A DNA stretch of 32,012 nt. Source: a virus. The notes below the pieces were generated by a model that had not been told where the DNA came from, searched no databases, and worked only from the letters and a program-made list of their open reading frames with translations. The position numbers and the translations under genes were made by a program. Below are positions 15,870-24,141 of this stretch, one piece after another; positions within the stretch are counted from its first letter, which is position 1; each line of letters begins with the position of its first letter. The stretch covers positions 1-32,012 of the IMG/VR virus record IMGVR_UViG_3300037587_000445; one strand, given 5' to 3'.

Positions 15870-16217
15870 ATGGCAGTTATTACAGCAACAGATATGACCG
15901 GTTCAGGCTCACGAGCGGTCACGGTAACGACTTTGGGCGCGTCTGATACGTTCGTGTTCAATACCGACAAAACGCCGGTGCTTTATCTCAACAACGTGAC
16001 GGCAGGCGCTTTGACACCACTGATTGACGGCGATGGCGGCACAACAACCCCATGCCCTGGCGTTGGTGATGTTGACGTTTCGGCAGGCTTAACCCTTGCA
16101 TCAATCGGCATTGGCGATACGGTGGCTATTCCTCTAAACAGCATTAGCGCATACCTGAAAGGCGTCATTACTGTTACAACGGGCGATGGTATCGAGGCAA
16201 CATTGCTTGAATTTTAA
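15870..16217 (+). CDS. Putative tail-associated beta protein (115 aa)
   Basis: ATG with GAGGG upstream, 3 bases after the tube gene. Very rich in Thr/Gly/Val/Ala, with LYLNNVTAGALTPLIDGDGG and IPLNSISAYLKGVITV; a single beta-sandwich is likely. Located between tube protein and chaperones and followed by a strong terminator, so it is made in similar amounts to the tube protein; a tube decoration role is possible. Unrecognised family. Confidence 0.55.
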   Translation: MAVITATDMTGSGSRAVTVTTLGASDTFVFNTDKTPVLYLNNVTAGALTPLIDGDGGTTTPCPGVGDVDVSAGLTLASIGIGDTVAIPLNSISAYLKGVITVTTGDGIEATLLEF

Positions 16218-16233
16218 ATCAGCAAAGTGATGT

Positions 16234-16262
16234 AAAAGCCCGTCTAATTGACGGGCTTTTTT
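16234..16262 (+). terminator. Strong terminator after the tail-tube genes
   Basis: An 11-bp perfect stem, AAAAGCCCGTC with GACGGGCTTTT, and a 5-base loop, followed by T residues. Limits high tube transcription before the low-dose chaperones. Confidence 0.9.
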
Positions 16263-16277
16263 ATGTCAGCTATTTAA

Positions 16278-16286
16278 TGCTACAAT
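16278..16286 (+). promoter_or_regulatory. Extended -10 promoter of the tail chaperone genes
   Basis: TGC-TACAAT directly after the terminator, 100 bases before the chaperone start, leaving a long leader with a CATCCA/TGGATG inverted repeat (16329-16334 and 16358-16363). Confidence 0.5.
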
Positions 16287-16386
16287 AACAACTCGGCGGC
16301 GATAGTCTCGCGCAGACGACAGGCGAATCATCCACGCTTTCAAAGCCGTTCAACTTTTGGATGATACTAATGATGAAGGTAAAATT

Positions 16387-16806
16387 ATGGATCTTAATAA
16401 ACTAAACGTTACAGAATTGGCAAACAAAGGCACCGTTCTTGAATTACTAAACCCGTTCACCGATGAGTTACTAACCGACGAGGGCGAAAAGATAGCAGAC
16501 AAGGACAATGTTAAAACGTTCTTTGTGCGCTTGCTTGGCTCTGACTCTGACATTTACCGTAATACCATCAAGCGCCGGTTTGAGCGCAATCAAAACAAGA
16601 AAAGCCAAAAGCTTGATCTTGACGAGGCGCAAATTAAAGCCGCCGAATTATTGGCCAAATGCACTACCGACTGTTACATGATCGAAGATGGCAAGGTAGT
16701 TAACTGTACTCACTCAGAAATGACCCGGTTATACCTCAAATATAGCTGGTTACGCGAGCAAGCCGAAGAATTTATGGGTGATCGTTCGGTTTTAATGAGC
16801 AAGTAA
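16387..16806 (+). CDS. Tail assembly chaperone, upstream frame
   Basis: 139 residues from ATG 16387 (GAAGG upstream); an earlier TTG at 16357 has no binding site. Acidic and helical: NKGTVLELLNPFTDELLTDE, then FFVRLLGSDSDIY, then KAAELLAKCTTD. The LNPFTDE..L.D start and RLLGSDS segment are typical of gpG-class chaperones. It sits between tube and tape measure genes, with the next frame open across its end. Known role: keeps the tape measure protein assembly-competent, mainly as a 0-frame product. Confidence 0.8.
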   Translation: MDLNKLNVTELANKGTVLELLNPFTDELLTDEGEKIADKDNVKTFFVRLLGSDSDIYRNTIKRRFERNQNKKSQKLDLDEAQIKAAELLAKCTTDCYMIEDGKVVNCTHSEMTRLYLKYSWLREQAEEFMGDRSVLMSK

Positions 16807-16819
16807 GTGATGAGCTTAC
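16788..16819 (+). promoter_or_regulatory. Candidate -1 ribosomal frameshift site
   Basis: GGTTTTA (16788-16794) is read GTT TTA in the upstream frame, ten bases before its stop. Eight bases downstream, GTAAG (16803-16807) can pair with CTTAC (16815-16819). Slipping back one base at TTA/TTT continues as NEQVSDELTLYAKQ into the second frame. The heptamer is not a canonical X XXY YYZ, since the first tRNA would mispair, so the exact slip point is inferred. Confidence 0.5.
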
Positions 16820-17255
16820 GCTTTACGCTAAACAGTTGGCGTGGCTTCACGGCTCGCCAAAACGCCACAAGAACGACGAAAGCCCAAAATCAAGGGCTGA
16901 GTTATTAGATGATGATGACCCGGCTAAGTCGCTACCAGAGATTAACGGGTATTTGTCTAAGTGCTTTATGTTATCCGGTGTTTGTTTAAGTGGTGGCATG
17001 GCTATTGCCCCACTAACCTGGGTGGAAGTTGATTCGTTTGTTAATCGATCCGCTTATCCGCTTACAGGTTGGGAGTCAGAGCAAATTATACTGATGAGTC
17101 GGGCTTACGTTAATTATTCGCACAAAGCAAAAGACCTGGGTTGTCCTTCACCATTTAACTTAGCAGCAAATGATGAGGACGCGAAAGAGATAAACAGGGC
17201 CATAGTTAATGCAAGATTCACGTCGATGTTTAACGCGATGGACAATTCAAAATAA
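16794..17255 (+). CDS. Tail assembly chaperone, -1 frame extension (T part)
   Basis: The frame is open from 16782 to 17255 but has no ATG or GTG with a binding site near its start; the only candidate is TTG 16836. The residues before that TTG (SDELTLYAKQ followed by LAWLHGSPKRH) look like continuous protein. This and the exact -1 relation to the upstream frame point to a frameshift fusion of about 289 residues. The middle is MLSGVCLSGGMAIAPLTWVE and the end is helical. Known role: the fused part binds the tape measure protein (lambda gpGT). Coordinates are for the -1 frame portion. Confidence 0.65.
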   Translation, partial: NEQVSDELTLYAKQLAWLHGSPKRHKNDESPKSRAELLDDDDPAKSLPEINGYLSKCFMLSGVCLSGGMAIAPLTWVEVDSFVNRSAYPLTGWESEQIILMSRAYVNYSHKAKDLGCPSPFNLAANDEDAKEINRAIVNARFTSMFNAMDNSK

Positions 17256-17275
17256 GGGGCTACGGCTCCTTTTTA
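17255..17275 (+). terminator. Terminator after the chaperone genes
   Basis: AGGGGC/GGCTCCT-type six-pair stem with a TACG tetraloop, followed by TTTTTA. It overlaps the last bases of the oppositely oriented island B. Its first base is also the last base of the chaperone stop codon. Confidence 0.75.
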
Positions 17276-17362
17276 TTCCGACTTTAACCACATACCAAAT
17301 ACACAACCAAGAGTAAACGTGATCGTCATTACAGTAAGTAATTCGTCCATTGTAATAATCAT
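17273..17362 (-). CDS. Island B gene 4: 29-residue membrane peptide
   Basis: ATG overlaps the previous stop as ATGA, giving translational coupling. Polar start MIITMDELL, then one hydrophobic segment (TVMTITFTLGCVFGMW) and a KSE tail. It ends inside the plus-strand terminator. Very short; supported by coupling and membrane-peptide composition only. Function unknown. Confidence 0.4.
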   Translation of the reverse strand: MIITMDELLTVMTITFTLGCVFGMWLKSE

Positions 17363-17598
17363 AATTTATACCTATAAACAAACCAATTGTCGTGCATGTT
17401 TTTAATTTTCTGCTTTAATTCATGCTGATGAACATAGCGCAATGTATTCCAAAGAATCAGAACCCCAAGGCTACCAGCAATGTTTTCATGAAAAAAATTA
17501 TCAAGATTCAAATCAATTAATACTATGCCAATTATGACTAGGCAGTTACAGGTAGTAGCTATCACCAGTAATTTGAAGAATTCAGTTTTGTTTTTCAT
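17359..17598 (-). CDS. Island B gene 3: two-helix membrane protein (79 aa)
   Basis: ATG with GGGG upstream. Hydrophobic segments at about residues 9-30 (LLVIATTCNCLVIIGIVL) and 40-52 (AGSLGVLILW), then a basic, His-containing cytoplasmic-type tail (RYVHQHELKQKIKN). Predicted small inner-membrane protein. It begins 1 base after the preceding stop. Unknown family. Confidence 0.6.
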   Translation of the reverse strand: MKNKTEFFKLLVIATTCNCLVIIGIVLIDLNLDNFFHENIAGSLGVLILWNTLRYVHQHELKQKIKNMHDNWFVYRYKL

Positions 17599-17599
17599 T

Positions 17600-17920
17600 T
17601 CACGGCCCCTTGATTTTATTTAGTAAGTTTATTGCCGCAATATAATCACAATCATCTTTATGGTTCGGAAATTCATTGCCGCAATAATCACAAGAGCCAT
17701 TGCCATTCCAATTTAGTTTTTTAGTTATACTTTTCAAAGCTTCAACCAAAGCATCATGATTGTTTACGGCATGGCTGATTGATTTGTTTTGACTGCGCGT
17801 AGTATTTGCGGTGCTTGGCGGTGTCATATGGCCACCAAACTGCGCTTTGTATTTATCATCAGCAACAATTACTGCACTTTCAACGGCTGTTGGTAGCGTG
17901 AACTCATCAGACATTTTCAT
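17600..17920 (-). CDS. Island B gene 2: small zinc-finger-like phage protein (106 aa)
   Basis: ATG overlaps the stop of the island leader (ATGA); a second ATG two codons later (MSDEF) is equally possible. Low-complexity polar middle (TPPSTANTTRSQNKSIS), then VNNHDALVEALKSI, a phrase common in phage Ead/Ea22-type and related small proteins. The C-terminal part is SCDYCGNEFPNHKDDCDY (CxxC, then HxxxC), a likely zinc-binding unit, followed by AAINLLNKI. Role unknown. Confidence 0.6.
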   Translation of the reverse strand: MKMSDEFTLPTAVESAVIVADDKYKAQFGGHMTPPSTANTTRSQNKSISHAVNNHDALVEALKSITKKLNWNGNGSCDYCGNEFPNHKDDCDYIAAINLLNKIKGP

Positions 17921-18081
17921 TTTTTAATTTCCAATTCATCAATTTTTCTAACTAAAAATTCATACCGCGCAGCACCAGCTTTGCTGTGGGTGCGATACCA
18001 CCGAAGACTAAACCCGATTTCGGTTAAAAACTCATCGAGTGAATAGCCTTTTGATTCTATTTGTTTTCTTAACTCTTTCAA
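17917..18081 (-). CDS. Island B gene 1: 54-aa paralogue of the island A leader, helix-turn-helix-like
   Basis: Starts at TTG (18081-18079) with GAGG upstream; no ATG is available and the coding match to the island A leader begins here. Core KGYSLDEFLTEI, WYRTHSKAG, YEFLVR aligns with KGYTLKEFLVLI, WYYTHSKGG, YEFLIM of the other. Layout of four short helices with a WY-containing third helix resembles a minimal XRE/Aca-type DNA-binding domain. It is first in its operon behind a promoter with a perfect inverted repeat, so self-regulation is a reasonable inference, not shown. The TTG start would keep expression low. Confidence 0.65.
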   Translation of the reverse strand: MKELRKQIESKGYSLDEFLTEIGFSLRWYRTHSKAGAARYEFLVRKIDELEIKK

Positions 18082-18097
18082 TTGTAGACCTCATAAA

Positions 18098-18141
18098 TGC
18101 AAATATACACTAACAGTAAACGCATATTTGCACTAAGTCAA
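18098..18141 (-). promoter_or_regulatory. Island B promoter with operator
   Basis: Minus strand: TTGACT (18141-18136), 17-base spacer, TACTGT (18118-18113). TGCAAATAT (18098-18106) and its perfect inverse ATATTTGCA (18124-18132) flank the -10, centred 26 bp apart: one in the spacer, one at the expected transcription start. A typical repressor operator layout. Confidence 0.7.
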
Positions 18142-18180
18142 GGCTTTGTTTCAACAATACAAATCAATGCTGATTTAAGT

Positions 18181-18186
18181 TATAAT
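18181..18186 (+). promoter_or_regulatory. -10 element before the tape measure gene
   Basis: TATAAT, 29 bases before the start codon, without the TG extension and without a recognisable -35. Back to back with the island B promoter. Confidence 0.45.
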
Positions 18187-18214
18187 GAATTCAATTAATT
18201 TTTAGGTGTTCGTC

Positions 18215-21200
18215 ATGGCAGATATTGCGACTATTGGGTTTAAGGTTGACACAAAAGGCTTAAAAAGAGGCGAACAGGCTCTTGATAACTTTGCCAAAAA
18301 AGGTGAGCAAACAGAAAAGAGAATAAACGACAGTTTTAAACGCATATCAATGCGCATCCTCGGCATTAAAGATGTGATAGGTAAGGTTGGCCTTGAGTTT
18401 GTCGAATTGTCTAGCAAGACAGATGCTACTCGAAAGCTAGTAGTTAAAGACATGCAGCAAATGCGCAACGGTGTCAAAGACTTAAACAGAGAGGTTAAAA
18501 AAGTACCTGTTGGATTTGCCAGGGTATCGAGATCAGCAAAAGTCGCATCAGCAAGCACATCAAGCAGTCTCACGACAATAAAAAAGGAAGTAATATCCAT
18601 AGATAGAGCTGTCGGCCTTCTAGCTACAGCTTTTTTGTTTATTGGCGGCATACAGGTTGTGTCGGGTTTGGTGGCACAATCTGACGCATGGAAGGGCATT
18701 AATAGTCAAATCAGGCAAGTAACAAACTCGCAAGAAGATTTAATAAAAACTCAAAAGATATTATTCAATTTAGCAAAAGAAACGAGATCAGAACTAACAA
18801 ATACTGTCAATTTGTTTGCTGAGTTATCCAGGGGCACAAGCGAGCTTGGCATTTCGAGCGGCAGACTAGTCGGCGTAACAAGAACTTTAAATAACCTATT
18901 CGTTGCCGGTGGCAAACCTATCTCTGAAACCATCGGCGCAATCCGACAGTTAAACCAGGGTTTTGCGTCTGGCGTCTTACGCGGTGATGAATTTAATTCT
19001 GTCGCTGAAGGTGCGCCAAAGATAATGACGGCACTAACAAGAAGCCTCGGACTTACAAGGGGCGAATTAAGGGAGTTCGCAGCCACTGGTGGCATCACAG
19101 CACAAATAATGATCACGGCGCTAGAATCATTCAGCAGAGAAGCGCAGAAGCTAGCAGATCAAACACAAAAAACATTTGCGCAGAGCTTGCAGATATCAAC
19201 TACAAATATAACTAAATTTGTCGGAGAGGCTGAGCTTCTTAATAGCGTAATTGGATCGGTCGTTTTTGGCATGGAAGATTTAAGCGAAAACCTAAATGCG
19301 ACATCAGACGCCGCTAAAACGTTAGTTGCCGTTGTTGGCATTGGTTTGACTCCTATCATGTTTGGTTACATTAAATCGCTTGTTGGTGCTACAGTGGCCC
19401 AATTAACAGCCGGAACCACAGCAATTAGAACGGCCAACGCATTCGGAGTTGTTACAACAGCCGCCGCTACCACAACAGTAGCAACAAATGCATTAGGTAT
19501 AGCGACGAGATTTTTACTTGGCCCCTGGGGGTTGCTATTAACTGCAATTGGCGCGGCGGTTGCTGTGTATTCAGCATCAAAACAAGCAAGTGAGGAAATA
19601 ACAAAGCAATTCGAAATAGAAGAAAAAGCAATTGAAAAGCTTGGTAAGTCATATTTAAAAGCAAGCGTGGGAAGGTTAGGCGCTGATTATATAAAATCTC
19701 AAAGAAAAGCTATTGAAATAGATAGACAGCGCAATAAGATTCAAGAAAATATCATTTCAATACAAAACAGGATAGCCGCCGCCGAGGCTGTTGGCGGCAG
19801 GTTTAGGGATATATCACCATTTATTGATCAACTTAAAATACAGAAAGAAGCACTGAGCGCCGTAAATTTAGAATCCGAAGAAAACGCCAGGGTATTAAAT
19901 GTTATATCCGATGTTTTTGATAATCTTTTGCCCAAAGCTAATGAGTGGGGGAAAGTTTTAAGCGAGACAACCATAACCCTTGACGCACAATTAAAAGCTC
20001 AATTAAAAATAGGCGAGGCATTTGGTAACACAATTATTAGCCTAGAAACGCAGAGGCAAGAATTATTGCTTGGTGCCGATGCTTTTGAAATATACGCGGC
20101 TGAGATGCAGGCAATAGCGGATGGCGCAACCCCGGCGATGGTTGAGGCTATAACTAATGCAATCATAGTTAACCAAAAACTCAGGAAGGAACTTAAGAAA
20201 ACTGAGGACGCATTATCTTTTGAAGATTTAACTAGTGAAGTCGAGAATTTTGGCGGTGCATGGACAGCGACAGGCTCAATTATTGTTGATGCATTTGGCG
20301 GCATATCCGATGCCATAAACGACAATATTAAAATGATGAGCGCGTTAGAGAAGCAGCAGGAAAAAATAAACCAGTCGAGAAAAGCCGGTAAAATAAACGA
20401 CATTCAGCAACTTAAACTTGAGCAACGGCTAAATATTGATAAAAACATTGCTGAACTAAAAGGGTTAGGCGCGTTATCGAAAGCGTCAGGCTCATTATTC
20501 AGCGAAAAAACAGCAGCAGCAAAAGCCTTTGCGACATTAAACAAAATTATTGCTGTTGCCGAGATTGCATTATCATTTCAAAAAATGGCAGCAAGCACCA
20601 CGGAGGCCGGTGTTCACGTTGCCAATGAGGGCGTAAAACAGGGCGCTAACGCATTAACGGCTATCACATCAGCCTTTGCCGCACCATTCCCGATTAACTT
20701 TGTTGCCGGTGCCGCGATGATTGCAATAATGGCCGGATTGCTTGGCGGCTCATCGGGTGGCGGCGGCGCGGGATTCGGTGAGTCAGCAGCAGAGAATGCG
20801 CAAAAAACACAAGGCACTGGCACGGTATTTGGCAGCGATGACAAGTCCCAATCGATTATCAATGCTCAAGAACGATTTGAGGATATCGCAATTGATCAAC
20901 TCGCTGAATTGCGCGGCATACGAAACTCAATGACAGCGCTCAGTGATGGCATTAATAAACTTGCAGGTACTATAGTCGGCGGTGGCCTGGGTGAATTTGC
21001 CGGGCCAACTGGGATAACATCAGCCAGCCTGGGTGGGTTATTATCTAAAACAACTAAAACCGTTGTTGATGAGGGCGTATCCTTTATTGCTCAATCGCTC
21101 GGACTAATAATCGACCAAGGCATAATCAGTGCTCAATCATTTTTCGACATCACAACAAAGAAAAAGCGATTCTTCGGACTGTCTTCAAAAACCAGCACAA

Positions 21201-23233
21201 GCACTGAATTTCAGAACGTTGACATAGCCATCAGAACAGAGATAGGCGCTATATTCGGCAGTATTGGCGACACAGTAACCGAATCAGTGCGATTGCTCGG
21301 GTTGGACACGGAACGCTCTGTAAATGACTTCAGGGTCAATATAGGCCGCATTAGCTTTAAGGACTTAACCGGCGAAGAAATTCAAGCCGAGTTACAAGCG
21401 GTATTTAGCCAACAAGCGGATTTAATATCTACTTTCCTGGTTCCTGAGTTGAGAAATTTCCAACAAATAGGCGAGGGGCTTTTTGATACATTAATTCGAG
21501 TCACCCAGGAACAGGTTATTTTCAATGATGTGATGGATGAGATGGGATCGAATTTATCTGACCTGTCAAACATCATGCAGATAGAAGTTGCTCAATCGAT
21601 TATTGGCTTAATCGGCGGACTTGAGAGGTTCAGTGATTTAACAAACAAATTCTTTGACGAGTTTTTCACTCAAGAGGAAAAATTCGAACGTTTAAGTAAG
21701 TCATTAAACGAGGCAGTTTCAGGTCTTGGCGTTTCAATGTTCGAATCACGCGATCAGTTTAGATTTGTAATTGAGGGGATGGATAAAACAACGTTAGCCG
21801 GTCAACAGTTATTTGCCGGGTTGCTTGAATTGGTGCCAGCATTTGACGATTTCTTTGATGCAGTTGAGGAATCAGAGCAAACGCTAATTAACCAGCGCAA
21901 TAAAACAATCGAAGAAACCGCAAAACTAGCAGAGGCAGAGCGTAGAAGTGCGTTAGATTCTGTCAGGGCATCATTCGCAATGCTTCAAAAATCCGTTGCA
22001 TTAGAAAAACAGCGAGCATCGGCGGTGCTTGATGTTGCTAAAATTGCAAACAAAGAAGAGCTTGACAGAATATCAGGATTGCGCTCAACTCTTGAGGCTG
22101 AAAACGCAATAAGAAAAGCGGTTTTAACAGATGCGGAAGTGGCACTTAATAAGTCGTTTAACGCTGAGATTTCGAGAATTCAAGATCGAGCAAGTGCCGA
22201 CATAAAAGCAGCGCAAGATGTAGCAACCGAAGAATCAAGACTTATTCGAGATATTTCATCAGCTCGTATTGATAGCTTGAACGATGAGAAAAGCGCTATA
22301 AACGATACAGCAAACGCAATGCGCTCGTTAGTACAAAGAATAAATTCATCGCTTGGGCTAACTGGTGGTCTTGACCTTATTTCAGCTTTGGCAGCCGCTA
22401 AAGCTGGTGACTTTTCAAGGGCACAAGCTCTTGATATAAGTTCATTGTCTAATCTAGATCCGGCTAAGTTTGGAAGTGCTGTAGAGTTCCAAATTGCTCA
22501 AGCCGTAAATTTGAATAGGTTGGCAACATTGGGCGGTCTTGCCGGTGCTAGATTGACCGAGGCAGAGATTCAGCTTCAGGCGATTGACAGTCAAATCGAG
22601 GCTGGTAATTCAAATTCAGAAGCTCAAATTTTCGCACTAGAATTGCAATCAACAAAAGAGATCGAGGCGATACAAGAGCAAGCGGATCGGCAAATTGTTG
22701 AACTTGAGTCTCAGCGCAACGTATTGTTAGGTATCGACACGAGCATTTTAGACACCAGCGAGGCTATAGTTCAATTTAGAAATGCTCTCGTATCATCGCA
22801 AGAGCTTAATTTCGAAAAAGAGCTTGGCATATTGGATATACTCATAGTAAGCGCCGATGAAGTATTTGCTTTACATGAGCAGGGTTACGCTGACGAATTA
22901 AAACGACTTGATACGTTAATCGAAAGCGGCGAAGCGGTGCTAAATGCAGCGTTAGGGATTGATAATAGCGTATTATCGATTGCTGAAGCGATTACAGGTC
23001 TTAACGCATCACTAGCAGCCATCCCCGCCGCCGTTGTCGCGTCTAATGAGGCAGCAACGATAGCAACAAAAGAAAGCAACGAGGCTATTTTGCAATCAAT
23101 TAATGAAAGCTTAAAAGATGCTCAGGACGAAAACAGGGAATTGCAAATGGTTATAGTTAGAAATTCAACAACATCAGCCAGGGCATTACAGCAATTTAAG
23201 CTTGATGGAATCGAAACGAGGGCAATAGAATAA
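18215..23233 (+). CDS. Tape measure protein
   Basis: 1672 residues from ATG 18215 (AGGTG upstream; a GTG at 18206 lies in the ribosome site). Residues about 160-340 carry the tape-measure N-terminal domain: LIKTQKILFNLAKETR, LGISSGRLVGVTRTLNNLFV, GVLRGDEFNSVAEGAPKI. Long helical stretches follow, with hydrophobic or Gly-rich segments near residues 800-850 and a coiled-coil C-terminal third rich in Ala, Glu, Gln and Arg. Known role: sets tail length, is ejected with DNA. By the usual 0.15 nm per residue rule the tail would be near 250 nm. Preceded by chaperones and followed directly by a tail-tip gene whose ATG shares its last base. Confidence 0.95.
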   Translation: MADIATIGFKVDTKGLKRGEQALDNFAKKGEQTEKRINDSFKRISMRILGIKDVIGKVGLEFVELSSKTDATRKLVVKDMQQMRNGVKDLNREVKKVPVGFARVSRSAKVASASTSSSLTTIKKEVISIDRAVGLLATAFLFIGGIQVVSGLVAQSDAWKGINSQIRQVTNSQEDLIKTQKILFNLAKETRSELTNTVNLFAELSRGTSELGISSGRLVGVTRTLNNLFVAGGKPISETIGAIRQLNQGFASGVLRGDEFNSVAEGAPKIMTALTRSLGLTRGELREFAATGGITAQIMITALESFSREAQKLADQTQKTFAQSLQISTTNITKFVGEAELLNSVIGSVVFGMEDLSENLNATSDAAKTLVAVVGIGLTPIMFGYIKSLVGATVAQLTAGTTAIRTANAFGVVTTAAATTTVATNALGIATRFLLGPWGLLLTAIGAAVAVYSASKQASEEITKQFEIEEKAIEKLGKSYLKASVGRLGADYIKSQRKAIEIDRQRNKIQENIISIQNRIAAAEAVGGRFRDISPFIDQLKIQKEALSAVNLESEENARVLNVISDVFDNLLPKANEWGKVLSETTITLDAQLKAQLKIGEAFGNTIISLETQRQELLLGADAFEIYAAEMQAIADGATPAMVEAITNAIIVNQKLRKELKKTEDALSFEDLTSEVENFGGAWTATGSIIVDAFGGISDAINDNIKMMSALEKQQEKINQSRKAGKINDIQQLKLEQRLNIDKNIAELKGLGALSKASGSLFSEKTAAAKAFATLNKIIAVAEIALSFQKMAASTTEAGVHVANEGVKQGANALTAITSAFAAPFPINFVAGAAMIAIMAGLLGGSSGGGGAGFGESAAENAQKTQGTGTVFGSDDKSQSIINAQERFEDIAIDQLAELRGIRNSMTALSDGINKLAGTIVGGGLGEFAGPTGITSASLGGLLSKTTKTVVDEGVSFIAQSLGLIIDQGIISAQSFFDITTKKKRFFGLSSKTSTSTEFQNVDIAIRTEIGAIFGSIGDTVTESVRLLGLDTERSVNDFRVNIGRISFKDLTGEEIQAELQAVFSQQADLISTFLVPELRNFQQIGEGLFDTLIRVTQEQVIFNDVMDEMGSNLSDLSNIMQIEVAQSIIGLIGGLERFSDLTNKFFDEFFTQEEKFERLSKSLNEAVSGLGVSMFESRDQFRFVIEGMDKTTLAGQQLFAGLLELVPAFDDFFDAVEESEQTLINQRNKTIEETAKLAEAERRSALDSVRASFAMLQKSVALEKQRASAVLDVAKIANKEELDRISGLRSTLEAENAIRKAVLTDAEVALNKSFNAEISRIQDRASADIKAAQDVATEESRLIRDISSARIDSLNDEKSAINDTANAMRSLVQRINSSLGLTGGLDLISALAAAKAGDFSRAQALDISSLSNLDPAKFGSAVEFQIAQAVNLNRLATLGGLAGARLTEAEIQLQAIDSQIEAGNSNSEAQIFALELQSTKEIEAIQEQADRQIVELESQRNVLLGIDTSILDTSEAIVQFRNALVSSQELNFEKELGILDILIVSADEVFALHEQGYADELKRLDTLIESGEAVLNAALGIDNSVLSIAEAITGLNASLAAIPAAVVASNEAATIATKESNEAILQSINESLKDAQDENRELQMVIVRNSTTSARALQQFKLDGIETRAIE

Positions 23234-24141
23234 TGCTAGTAATTAAACCAATCACTATCGATGATGTAATTTTAACGTCTTCAACAATTGCCGAGCCTGA
23301 CGCGGGAGAAACAGTATGGACTGCCGGCACTAGATTACTTGGTGAGCAATTTATAAGTACTGTAACGCATAGGGTTTATGAGGTAGTCGCAGATCCAAGC
23401 ACCACGGACGATCCTGTTGTTGGTGTTGATGCTAACCCGCCAACATGGGTAAATATCGCGCCAACAAATAAATTCGCAATGTTTGACTTGGTAAATAGTA
23501 CTAAGTCGCTAGAAACAACATCGTTAGTTGTTGAGATTGAAACCGGCGTGATTACCAACTCAATTGCAGGTATAGATATCGATGGCGCAACGGCAATAAA
23601 TGTGACTATGACCGATCCAACTGATGGTGTTGTTTTTGACCGTGATATCAGCATGATTAATAATTCACAGGTAGGCGGATGGTGGGATTATTTTTTCTCA
23701 CCAATTATCAATCGAACATCATTTGTGATTTTGGATATGCCAACATTCCCGGACGCGGTAATAAAGCTAACCGTTACCGGCACGTCAATTGCTTTTGGTA
23801 ATTTGGTCGTAGGCAATCAAATAACGCTCGGAATAACTAATTTTGGAACATCGCTTGAATTGCTAGACTTTAGCCGAAAAGTTGTCGATGATTTTGGCAA
23901 TACAGTGGTTACTCAAGGCAGGACATCAAAGCTAGTCAATTTCAATGTGACCGTACAAAAAGCGCTGGTGGGCTACGTGTTCGATCAGTTAAATCAGCTA
24001 ACGGGCTTTCCGTCTGTGTACGTTGGCACCACTGAAACTGATGATTCAACGATTGTATTTGGATACTACCGTGATACGCAGATTAACATAAGCAGTCCGA
24101 CTATAACTGATATGACTTTGACTGTAGAGGGCTTAATATAG
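23233..24141 (+). CDS. Putative tail-tip protein (302 aa)
   Basis: ATG shares the last base of the tape measure stop (TAATG). Starts with LVIKPITIDDVILTSSTIAE, followed by a VYEV module of the kind seen in phage carbohydrate-binding segments (TVWTAGTRLLGEQFIS, VNIAPTNKFAMFD). The C-terminal half contains GTSLELLDFSRKVVDDFGN and a final strand SSPTITDMTLTVEGL. Probably the distal tail or tail-tip structural protein, by position after the tape measure. No enzymatic motif. Confidence 0.65.
   Translation: MLVIKPITIDDVILTSSTIAEPDAGETVWTAGTRLLGEQFISTVTHRVYEVVADPSTTDDPVVGVDANPPTWVNIAPTNKFAMFDLVNSTKSLETTSLVVEIETGVITNSIAGIDIDGATAINVTMTDPTDGVVFDRDISMINNSQVGGWWDYFFSPIINRTSFVILDMPTFPDAVIKLTVTGTSIAFGNLVVGNQITLGITNFGTSLELLDFSRKVVDDFGNTVVTQGRTSKLVNFNVTVQKALVGYVFDQLNQLTGFPSVYVGTTETDDSTIVFGYYRDTQINISSPTITDMTLTVEGLI

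Noticed and set aside
18202-18699. 165-codon minus-strand frame opposite the tape measure start
   Set aside because: Antisense to a clear tape measure gene, without start signals; mirrors the codon pattern of the plus strand.
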